From Kiritimatiellales bacterium (GTDB lineage Bacteria; Verrucomicrobiota; Kiritimatiellia; Kiritimatiellales; Pontiellaceae), in assembly GCA_013042165.1 (NCBI GenBank), contig JABDQT010000144.1:1-11197 (forward strand): 11,197 bases of DNA. Direction: 5' to 3'. The translations under genes and the position numbers were made by a program. Of this stretch, positions 1 to 6,312 are shown one piece after another; the stretch's first letter is position 1, and each line of letters begins with the position of its first letter. The notes under the pieces were generated by a model. It did not search any database and was not told where the DNA came from. It saw only the letters and a program-made list of their open reading frames with translations.

Positions 1-120
1 GTAGTACGTCCCGAGACTGGAGAGCAGAATCGACGCGATCATGAAGATGGCTACACTCAGCTTGAACGCCAGCGACTGGAAAAACCGGCTTCGTTCGTTC
101 TTTTCGCTTTTTTCCGACAT
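1..120 (-). CDS. Partial membrane-anchored protein, N-terminus only
   Basis: The leftward reading frame opens with ATG at 120 and is still open at base 1, giving 40 residues. The first 12 or so are charged (MSEKSEKNERSR), followed by FFQSLAFKLSVAIF and a hydrophobic run up to about residue 38. This looks like a short cytoplasmic tail followed by a first transmembrane helix. Such N-termini are common in sensor kinases, chemoreceptors and other HAMP-type signalling proteins, but nothing visible here identifies the family. An AGGA lies immediately against the start codon, which is too close for a good ribosome site, so the exact start is uncertain. It is transcribed divergently from the ACT-domain gene across a 123-base spacer. 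Confidence 0.6.
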   Translation of the reverse strand, partial: MSEKSEKNERSRFFQSLAFKLSVAIFMIASILLSSLGTYY

Positions 121-191
121 TCCTAGGAGGATATGCGATTTCGCCCTTTGCACAACGCCTAAAGTTCAGGATTTGCGCCGCGACTCGGATC

Positions 192-220
192 TCGACAATT
201 TTGCCTGCTCCACCTACATT
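192..220 (+). promoter_or_regulatory. Candidate sigma70-type promoter of the ACT-domain gene
   Basis: TCGACA (192-197, five of six matches to TTGACA) is separated by exactly 17 bases from TACATT (215-220, four of six matches to TATAAT). Transcription would begin near 227 and give a very short leader that starts almost at the ribosome-binding site. This is a consensus match only. Confidence 0.35.
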
Positions 221-228
221 ACAACCGA

Positions 229-238
229 AGGGAGGTGA
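229..238 (+). promoter_or_regulatory. Strong Shine-Dalgarno that fixes the ACT gene start
   Basis: AGGGAGGTGA is nearly a full complement of the 16S rRNA tail. It sits about seven bases before ATG 244. The in-frame GTG at 235 lies inside this site and so cannot be the true start. Confidence 0.8.
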
Positions 239-243
239 TTGAA

Positions 244-648
244 ATGATCACCGCAAAACAGTGCAAGGAAGTTTCCGTTCGGGTCCTCAACGACATCGGT
301 ATTCTCGCCCAGCTTACCCGGGTTGTGGCGGACAAGGGGGTGAATATCCGGGCGGCGGCGGCCTGGGTCGAAGACGAAAACAAGGGCGTGATCCGCCTCG
401 TGACCGACGATAACCTGCGGGCCATGGATGCCCTGCGTGCCCACAACTATGCCCCCGAGGAAATCGATTCCATCGAGGTCCTGATGCATCACTCACCCGG
501 CATGCTCGGCAGCATCTGCGAAAAAATAGGAAGCGGCGGGATAAATATTCGTTACCTGTATGCCAGCGCCCAGGTATCGGATGAAGCGTGCCTCGCTGTA
601 CTCGCGACCGACAACAATGCGCACGCACTCGTGCTGCTGAACGACTAG
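244..648 (+). CDS. Tandem ACT-domain protein
   Basis: The protein has 134 residues and consists of two ACT repeats with nothing else. The first is about residues 9-70 (VSVRVLNDIGILAQLTRVVADKG, then VNIRAAAAW). The second is about 77-132 (IEVLMHHSPGMLGSICEKIG, then GINIRYLYAS). Each has the ACT pattern: a strand, a D/S-x-G/P-x-L turn, a helix, then G-(V/I)-N-I. ACT domains bind small ligands, usually amino acids, at domain interfaces and control metabolic enzymes or transcription. No catalytic or DNA-binding domain is attached, so this is likely a free-standing regulatory or sensor subunit of the cytoplasm, with partner and ligand unknown. ATG 244 is chosen because of the ideal ribosome site at 229-238. 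The gene downstream does not suggest a pathway. Confidence 0.85.
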   Translation: MITAKQCKEVSVRVLNDIGILAQLTRVVADKGVNIRAAAAWVEDENKGVIRLVTDDNLRAMDALRAHNYAPEEIDSIEVLMHHSPGMLGSICEKIGSGGINIRYLYASAQVSDEACLAVLATDNNAHALVLLND

Positions 649-657
649 GCATAAACG

Positions 658-752
658 CCAGGTATTGGTTAATAGTTATTGGTTATCAGGGCAAAAGCCT
701 AGTACGTTAATTCGTGCAGAGCAGTAAATCAGATAACTGGCAACTGATACCC
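658..752. repeat. AT-rich degenerate repeat scraps in the ACT/NFACT-R spacer
   Basis: The 112-base spacer between the two genes contains the near-repeated units ATTGGTTAATAG and TTATTGGTTATCAGG (664-690) and later CAGATAACTGG and CAACTGATACC (about 729-751). CTGATACC near the end is close to the reverse complement of GGTTATCAG, so the two clusters form a loose inverted pair. The base composition is far more AT-rich than the genes on either side. No promoter is convincing within it. It resembles the degenerate simple repeats at 6203-6310 in character but not in exact sequence. Confidence 0.4.
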
Positions 753-760
753 TCTAGGCG

Positions 761-1144
761 ATGAAAGAACGATCCATTCAACCCGATTTCTGGAAATATG
801 AGCTGGCCGACGGCTTCGCGGCGCTGGCCGGTAAAACCGACGCCGACAACGACCTGCTCAGCCTGAAGGTCGCCAGAGCCAACGACCTGTGGTTCCACGT
901 CCGCGGGCAGCCCGGAAGCCATGTTATCCTGCGCCATCCGGACGGCGAAAAGCCCGACCCCGCCACTATCAAGGCGGCCGCATCGATCGCGGCCTGGCAC
1001 TCGAAGATGCGCAACGCCGGAACCGTCCCGGTCTGCTACACAGAAGCGAAGCATGTCGGCAAACCCCGTGGCGCCAAACCCGGCAGCGTAAGCATCAAGC
1101 GCGAGAAGATCGTCAAGGTGCGCCCCGCCCTTCCCGAAGCTTAG
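761..1144 (+). CDS. Standalone NFACT-R (DUF814) domain protein
   Basis: This 127-residue protein is essentially one NFACT-R domain. Family hallmarks are NDLWFHVRGQPGSHV (residues 41-55), a helix ATIKAAASIAAWHSK (68-82), CYTEAKHV (92-99) and KPRGAKPGSV (101-110). In full-length NFACT proteins such as RqcH/Rqc2 and FbpA, this domain is the C-terminal RNA/ribosome-binding part. Here the NFACT-N, helix-hairpin-helix and coiled-coil parts are all absent, as in the known single-domain NFACT-R proteins. A role near the ribosome or structured RNA is inferred from the family only. No good Shine-Dalgarno precedes ATG 761. Its TAG stop overlaps the stop of a short open frame on the other strand. Confidence 0.85.
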   Translation: MKERSIQPDFWKYELADGFAALAGKTDADNDLLSLKVARANDLWFHVRGQPGSHVILRHPDGEKPDPATIKAAASIAAWHSKMRNAGTVPVCYTEAKHVGKPRGAKPGSVSIKREKIVKVRPALPEA

Positions 1145-1268
1145 TCGAAGAGCGTCGGAAGCTGCGGGTTCCGATGATGCTCGAACAGAAGTTCAATTCC
1201 GTATCCTGCGTAATCCCGCATTGACCGGATCAGGCGTAAGAAACTATGCTCTGCGCGAAACCTATAGC

Positions 1269-1275
1269 GGAGGAG
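1269..1275 (+). promoter_or_regulatory. Ribosome-binding site for the 1280 gene
   Basis: GGAGGAG followed by four A residues leads into ATG 1280. This strong site confirms the start of the large membrane protein. Confidence 0.75.
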
Positions 1276-1279
1276 AAAA

Positions 1280-3049
1280 ATGATTGCGTTCAAAATTGTA
1301 CGGAAAATCGGCAGAATGCTGCGCGGCGGTGCCGGCAGAAAAGAAATCTTTCTCGGCGCACTCTGCGGCGTATTGATCGGCTTCAATCCGGTGGCGGGCT
1401 TGACCCTGGCGCTGATGATTCTCATCACCCTGCTGCTCAACGCCAACATCGGTTTCACACTGCTCGGCATATTGCTCGGCAAGGTGCTGGCCCTGCTGCT
1501 CTCGGTGGTCAGCTTTCATACCGGCTATTTTCTCATTCATAAAATCGGTCTCGAAGGCCTCTTCACCAAACTGGTCAATGCGCCCGTCACCGCGTTGATG
1601 GACCTCGACGTCTATGCCATGATTGGCGGGCTTCCCTACGCCATCCTCATCGGCATCGCCTTCGGGCGATTCATGTCCGCCACCGTCACCCGGATCCGCG
1701 AACAGATGCTCAAGGCCGGCGAACACGAAAAGGTCGGCAAGGCGGTCGGCAACAAGGTGTCCCGAGTTCTGATGTGGCTGGTCTTCGGCAAGCAGAAGCT
1801 CTCCACCGCCGATGTGCTCGCCAAGGAATCCCCGTTGCTGCGCAAATCCGGCTTCATTCTTGTCGGCAGCGTGGTGGTCATCGGCCTGGTGCTTCAATTC
1901 TTCCTGCTCGACCTCGCATTGAAAAAAGGACTGCAGGCCGCCATCAGCGCCCGGACCGGAGCGGAAGTGAATATCGGCACGGCCAACCTGTCGCTGGCAA
2001 CGGGTGCGCTTGAAATCGGTGACCTGCAGGTCACCGATCCGGACAAGCTGACGCATAACCTGGTGCAGCTCGACGCACTCGCCGCCGACATCAGCGTCGG
2101 CGATCTCCTCCGCAAGACCTACACCATTGATCTGCTCAAGGGCGGCTCCCTCCAGCGCGATGTCCCGCGCGAAACCCCGGGCAAACTCCTGATCAAGGAA
2201 GCAGAGCCGGAGGAAGAGGTTGCCGAAGCTGCCGATGAGGCCGCCGGCAAATCGCTCGACGACTATTTTACGCAGGCCAAAAAACTGAAAAAGTATGGCA
2301 GCCGGGCCTACGACTACCTGCAACAACGCAAGGACAACGGGGAAGCCGTGGCCAAGGGCGAAAAACCTAAGGCGGTTAAGAAAACCGCCGTGGCCGACGC
2401 CAAACGGATCGGCTATCTCAAAGCCGCCGCGGATCTGGTGTCCACCCGGCCCGCATGGCTGATCCGCAAGGTCGAAATCGACGACGTCCGGCTGGACGGC
2501 GATTTCCCTGCGCAGAGCCTCGAGGTCGAGGAAATCTCCAGCCATCCCGAACTCAGCGGGGAACCCACCCGCTTCATCATGACTCCGGTCGACGGTACCG
2601 ATCCCACCGCAAAACTTGTCCTGCGGTTCGACGACCCCGCCGCGCCGCATGAAATTGAAACCAACCTCAAGAGCATCTCCATCGGCGATTCCATCAAGAC
2701 CGGCGACAGCCTGAAGATTGAAGACGGTAAGGCCGACATTTCTGCCAACGGAACGTTTTCTGTTGAAGCGCTCAATATTCCTTTCACGATCTTCGTCCGC
2801 GACCTGAAGACCGACAACGAGATGCTCAATGCCCTGAAGCAGCTCGAAATCGGCGGATCCCTCGGCGGCACGCTTTTATCCCCCCGCGTGCAGGTCGCGC
2901 TGAGCGACAACCTAAAATCGGCCCTCGGCGATGCCGCCAAGGCCAAAGCCAAAGAGATGGCCAAAGGCGAGCTGAACAAGGCCCTGCAGAGCGAAGAGGC
3001 CGAAGAGGCGAAAGCCAAGGCCAAGGACGCGCTCAAGAAGCTGTTTTAA
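1280..3049 (+). CDS. TIGR03546/TIGR03545-like fused membrane protein with AsmA-like part
   Basis: The protein has 589 residues in two halves. Residues 1-170 form a membrane module: KEIFLGALCGVLIGFNPVAG starts a run of hydrophobic segments (about 23-87), another spans about 112-130 (GLPYAILIGIAFGRF), and the segment ends in WLVFGKQK. This is the layout of the TIGR03546/DUF2062-like family. A further transmembrane helix (about 191-211) precedes a long, probably periplasmic region (TGAEVNIGTANLSLATGALEI, about 226-246) with the beta-rich repeats of AsmA/TIGR03545-type proteins, including LIRKVEIDDVRLDGDF. The middle (about 305-390) is charged and helical. The last 60 residues are an Ala/Lys/Glu-rich helix. 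TIGR03545 and TIGR03546 are usually described as separate neighbouring genes; here they seem joined in one frame. AsmA-like proteins are linked to lipid transport across the envelope, so an envelope role is plausible but unproven. Family assignment is from memory of motifs. Confidence 0.65.
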   Translation: MIAFKIVRKIGRMLRGGAGRKEIFLGALCGVLIGFNPVAGLTLALMILITLLLNANIGFTLLGILLGKVLALLLSVVSFHTGYFLIHKIGLEGLFTKLVNAPVTALMDLDVYAMIGGLPYAILIGIAFGRFMSATVTRIREQMLKAGEHEKVGKAVGNKVSRVLMWLVFGKQKLSTADVLAKESPLLRKSGFILVGSVVVIGLVLQFFLLDLALKKGLQAAISARTGAEVNIGTANLSLATGALEIGDLQVTDPDKLTHNLVQLDALAADISVGDLLRKTYTIDLLKGGSLQRDVPRETPGKLLIKEAEPEEEVAEAADEAAGKSLDDYFTQAKKLKKYGSRAYDYLQQRKDNGEAVAKGEKPKAVKKTAVADAKRIGYLKAAADLVSTRPAWLIRKVEIDDVRLDGDFPAQSLEVEEISSHPELSGEPTRFIMTPVDGTDPTAKLVLRFDDPAAPHEIETNLKSISIGDSIKTGDSLKIEDGKADISANGTFSVEALNIPFTIFVRDLKTDNEMLNALKQLEIGGSLGGTLLSPRVQVALSDNLKSALGDAAKAKAKEMAKGELNKALQSEEAEEAKAKAKDALKKLF

Positions 3050-3076
3050 CAGCATTGAAGCGGGAACTCCTGGCAG

Positions 3077-3099
3077 GGACGGCTGGTCTCCAGCCGTCC
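3077..3099. repeat. Perfect palindromic hairpin, REP-like
   Basis: GGACGGCTGG (3077-3086) and CCAGCCGTCC (3090-3099) are exact reverse complements around a three-base loop. It lies 28 bases after the stop of the 1280 gene, in a convergent junction. There is no T run on either side, so it is not a standard intrinsic terminator, although it could stop or stabilise transcripts from both directions. Confidence 0.65.
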
Positions 3100-3101
3100 G
3101 C

Positions 3102-3126
3102 GGTGCCCCGAAGTTTCGCGGGCACC
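3102..3126. repeat. Second palindromic hairpin abutting the pump gene stop
   Basis: GGTGCCC (3102-3108) pairs with GGGCACC (3120-3126), extended inward by CGA/TCG with one unpaired C. The right arm ends one base before the stop codon of the leftward RND pump gene at 3127. With the neighbouring palindrome it forms a double-hairpin element that fills nearly the whole junction. Again no T run is present. Confidence 0.55.
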
Positions 3127-6100
3127 CTACCCTTGCCGTTTAAGCTCGATCCACTCATAGATCGAGGGAAGCACGAACAGCGTCAGGAACGTCGAGGTCG
3201 TCAGCCCGAAGACCACCACAGCCGCGAGCGGCCGCTGCACTTCGGCCCCGGCCCCGTGCGAAAGCAGCAGCGGCGTCAGACCCAGCAGGGTGGTGAGCGT
3301 TGTCATGATGACCGGCCGGAAACGAATCAGGCTCCCGTTCACCACGGCGTCGCGTATCCCCTGCCCCTCGCGACGCAGATCGTTGAAGTCGGTCAGCAAC
3401 ACCATCGAATCCTGCATGGCAATGCCGAAGAGTGCAATGAAGCCGATGGAGGCTGGTACGGAGAGGTACTGCCCGGTCGCCCACAGTCCGACCACCCCGC
3501 CGATCAGCGCCAGCGGTACGTTCAGGATAATCATCGCCGCATGGCGCAACGAGTGGAACGCGATCCACAGCAGCACAAAGATGGAAACCAGCACAACCGG
3601 AACAATGATTCCCAGCCGTCGCATGGCGTTGCGCTGCTGCTCGAACTGGCCGCCATATTCGATGAACACGCCATCGGGCAGCACCACCTTTTCGTCCACA
3701 GCGGACTGAATGTCGGCCACGACGGCTCCGAGCGCACGGTTCCTGATGTTTCCGGTGACGATCCAGCGGCGCTGGTTGTGCTCGCGGTTGATCTGCAGCG
3801 CGCCCTCCTCCATTTCGATGGAGGCCAGCTGATCCAGCCTGAGCAGCGCACCGTCCGATGAGCGGATGAAGAGCTGCGCCAGCGCATCGGGTGTGGCGCG
3901 GAATTCGGGTGCATAGCGGACATGGATGCCGTAGCGGCGCGTGTTTTTGTAGAGCGTGTCCACCACCCTGCCGCCGATCGCGGTTTCGACCTGCTCGAGC
4001 ACGGTTTCGCCGGGCACGCCGTAACGGGCCAGCGCTTCGTGGTTGAGCACCACCTTGACCTGCGGCTGGCCATAACTCTGTTCGATGGAAAGGTCGACCA
4101 GCCCATCGATCTCCGCGATTGCCTCGCGCACCTCGCCGGCGGTTGCGCGGATCACATCGAGCTCTTCGCCGTAGACCTTGATGGCGAGCTGGGCGCGGAT
4201 CCCGGAAAGCAGCTCATCGAACTGGTTTTGTATGGGCTGCGACAGGTTGACCTGCACCCCGGGAAAGCTCTCCAGCCGTTCGCGAAGTTCATCGACGATG
4301 GCGGACTTGTCGGCCCGGTGATCCAGCTCGATATGCAGCTCGCCAAAGTTGACCGGGTGCGGATGACTGCCGGCTTCGGGACGTCCGATGCGGGCCACCA
4401 CCTCTTCGACGCCCTCGATCTCCATGACGTCGCGCGTCAGCCGGTTCACGGTTTTGGTCGCTTCGGCCAGCGCAATCGAAGGCGCCATGTTGACTGTCGC
4501 CATGATCGATCCCTCTTCCAGTACGGGAATGAATTCGGTGCCGATTTTCCGGAGACCTGTGACCGCCAGGATGGACAGCACCAGCACTCCCGCAAAAACC
4601 GCCAGCCTGGCCTTGAGCGCCGCAACCAGCAGCTTGCGATAGCCGTTCTTCAAGGCCTGGAAAAAACGGGATTCCTTGTAGGGCTTCTCGTTGAGCAGGA
4701 AGCTGGCGAGCACCGGAGCAACCACGAGCGCAAAAAGGATCGAGCCGCCCAGTGCCAGCATGACCGTATACGCCAGCGGCTTGAACATTTTGCCCTCGAC
4801 CGCTTCCAGCGAAAGGATCGGCAGGAACACGACGATCACAATCATGATGGCAAAGGCAATCGGCCGCCCGACCTCCCGGGTTGCATCATGGATCAGTTGC
4901 AATCGATGCGACTTGCCTTCATGGCGGAGGCCAAGGAAACGGTGAATATTTTCCGTCACGACAATCGCGCCGTCGACCAGCATGCCAAGCGCGACGGCAA
5001 TGCCGCCGAGCGACATCAGGTTGGCTGAAATCCCATAGCGTTGCATGCCGATGAAGGCCACGAGGGCGCAGAACGGCATCGCCAGCGAGACGATGATCGC
5101 CGCGCGGAAACTGCCGAGAAAGGCAAACAAGACCAGCAACACCAGCACCATACCCTGCAGCAGCGCCATGTTGACGGTGCGGGTGGCATTGGCCACCAGA
5201 TCGGCCTGCTCGTAGTAAGGCACAAGCTTCACACCGTCCGGCAATCCGGCCTGCACCTGCGCAATCTTTTCGTAGAGACTGCCGATCACCTTGGAAGAAT
5301 TGGCGCCGAACAGCTTCATCACGATGCCGGAAACCACCTCCTCGCCGTGGCCGACGGTCACGACTCCGCGCCGCAGCGCCTTGCCGTATTCGACCTCGCC
5401 CACATCGGCGATGGATACCGGCGTGCCGTCATAGGTCTTGAGGGTGATCCCGCGGATATCGTCGAGATCACGCAGCAGTCCGATCCCGCGCACGAGATGT
5501 TCTTCGGAGTTCAGCTCCAGATACTGTCCGCCCACGTTGCGGTTGTTGGCCTGCACGGCCGTGACGACATCCTCGACGGCCAGTCCATATTGATGCAGCA
5601 GATAGGGATCGAGCTGGATCTGGTACTGCAGCACATAACCGCCCGCGCTCAGGATATCCGTCACGCCCGGGATCGTCTGCAACTGCCGCTTCACGGTCCA
5701 GTCGTTGATGTCGCGCAGATAGGTCAGCCTGTCCATCCCGCCCGTATCGGCACCCTCCTCGAGTTCGAGATAATAGAGGAAGATCTGTCCGAGCCCGGTC
5801 GAGATCGGGCCCAGCGTGGGCGGTTCGCGCAGCGGCGGCAGATCGGCCAGGGCGGCATTCAGCCGCTCAGCCACCAGCTGGCGGGCAAAGTAGATGTCGG
5901 TGTCGTCGGTAAAGTAGATGTAGACCACCGCCATGCCGAACGCCGACGTCGACTTGATCTGCGTGACATTCGGCAGCCCGTTCATCGCCGTTTCAATTGG
6001 ATAGGCGACCAGCTTCTCCACCTCTTCGGGTGCCATGCCGTCGGGTTCCGCAAAGACCGGTACCATGATCGGCGAAATGTCCGGAAAGGCTTCGACATCG

Positions 6101-6201
6101 AGCCGGCGGTATTCCACCACGCCCAGCGCGACCACTCCGGCCAGCGCCAGCAGCACCAGTCCGCGGTTGTTCAGGGCAGCATTGATAATTCGTTCAATCA
6201 T
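3127..6201 (-). CDS. Heavy-metal RND efflux pump, CzcA/CusA family
   Basis: This 1024-residue inner-membrane proton/metal antiporter has the standard length for the family. It has the duplicated RND layout: TM1 about 13-30, a periplasmic loop, TM2-6 about 344-502, TM7 about 533-550, a second loop, and TM8-12 about 865-1015. Family motifs are DVEAFPDISP (35-44), PEEVEKLVAYPIE (58-70), TDIYFARQLVAERL (101-114), EFIPVLEEGS (556-565) and IAMQDSMVLLTDF (927-939). The TM4 signature GGIAVALGMLVDGAIVVTENI has D410 and E417, matching CzcA D408 and E415. The position of CzcA D402 is alanine (404), as in CusA. The loop PEAGSHPHPVNFGE (608-621) is histidine-bearing and differs from the usual DPMGPNES-type segment. 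Metal specificity is therefore unresolved. It is the last gene of a four-gene leftward operon. A GGAG eight bases before ATG 6201 supports the start. Confidence 0.93.
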   Translation of the reverse strand: MIERIINAALNNRGLVLLALAGVVALGVVEYRRLDVEAFPDISPIMVPVFAEPDGMAPEEVEKLVAYPIETAMNGLPNVTQIKSTSAFGMAVVYIYFTDDTDIYFARQLVAERLNAALADLPPLREPPTLGPISTGLGQIFLYYLELEEGADTGGMDRLTYLRDINDWTVKRQLQTIPGVTDILSAGGYVLQYQIQLDPYLLHQYGLAVEDVVTAVQANNRNVGGQYLELNSEEHLVRGIGLLRDLDDIRGITLKTYDGTPVSIADVGEVEYGKALRRGVVTVGHGEEVVSGIVMKLFGANSSKVIGSLYEKIAQVQAGLPDGVKLVPYYEQADLVANATRTVNMALLQGMVLVLLVLFAFLGSFRAAIIVSLAMPFCALVAFIGMQRYGISANLMSLGGIAVALGMLVDGAIVVTENIHRFLGLRHEGKSHRLQLIHDATREVGRPIAFAIMIVIVVFLPILSLEAVEGKMFKPLAYTVMLALGGSILFALVVAPVLASFLLNEKPYKESRFFQALKNGYRKLLVAALKARLAVFAGVLVLSILAVTGLRKIGTEFIPVLEEGSIMATVNMAPSIALAEATKTVNRLTRDVMEIEGVEEVVARIGRPEAGSHPHPVNFGELHIELDHRADKSAIVDELRERLESFPGVQVNLSQPIQNQFDELLSGIRAQLAIKVYGEELDVIRATAGEVREAIAEIDGLVDLSIEQSYGQPQVKVVLNHEALARYGVPGETVLEQVETAIGGRVVDTLYKNTRRYGIHVRYAPEFRATPDALAQLFIRSSDGALLRLDQLASIEMEEGALQINREHNQRRWIVTGNIRNRALGAVVADIQSAVDEKVVLPDGVFIEYGGQFEQQRNAMRRLGIIVPVVLVSIFVLLWIAFHSLRHAAMIILNVPLALIGGVVGLWATGQYLSVPASIGFIALFGIAMQDSMVLLTDFNDLRREGQGIRDAVVNGSLIRFRPVIMTTLTTLLGLTPLLLSHGAGAEVQRPLAAVVVFGLTTSTFLTLFVLPSIYEWIELKRQG

Positions 6202-6312
6202 TCGAAATTCTCCATTTCCAAATTGCCGATTTCAGATTTTTGATTGCCGATTGAATAGCGGTCAGCGTGCGTGTTTCTCATTCGGCAATCGAAAATCAAC
6301 AATCTTCAATAA
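6202..6312 (-). repeat. AT-rich degenerate repeat spacer between adaptor and pump genes
   Basis: This 111-base spacer breaks an otherwise tight operon. ATTGCCGATT occurs at 6222-6231 and 6243-6252 (period 21). The 20-base arm 6235-6254 recurs inverted at 6278-6297 with 18 of 20 matches around a 23-base loop, so the operon mRNA can form a long hairpin here. Immediately before the pump start, GAAAT/ATTTC (6204-6208 and 6214-6218) would display the pump's GGAG ribosome site in a five-base loop. The stretch is much more AT-rich than its neighbours and looks like repeat expansion rather than gene remnant. No T run follows the large stem, so it is not a typical terminator. Confidence 0.7.

Noticed and set aside
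41..238. 65-residue plus-strand frame at the left edge
   Set aside because: It spans the divergent promoter region and opposes the partial membrane protein; no ribosome site and no protein-like pattern.
1262..2650. 462-residue open frame opposite the fused membrane protein gene
   Set aside because: Low-complexity, His/Gln/Gly/Glu-rich translation typical of the antisense of a GC-rich gene; no ribosome site or family motif, while the plus-strand gene has clear membrane segments and a strong ribosome site.
3077..3126. Standard Rho-independent terminator at the convergent junction
   Set aside because: Stems are strong but no T run follows on either strand, so I list them as palindromic repeats instead.
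3922..6243. Long plus-strand frames (368 and 400 residues) opposite the RND pump gene
   Set aside because: Their translations are rich in His, Gln, Arg and Asp without any motif, as expected for antisense shadows; the pump on the other strand is complete and well conserved.
6202..6312. CRISPR array or attachment site in the adaptor/pump spacer
   Set aside because: Repeats are short, degenerate and partly inverted, with no regular repeat-spacer pattern and no recombinase gene nearby.
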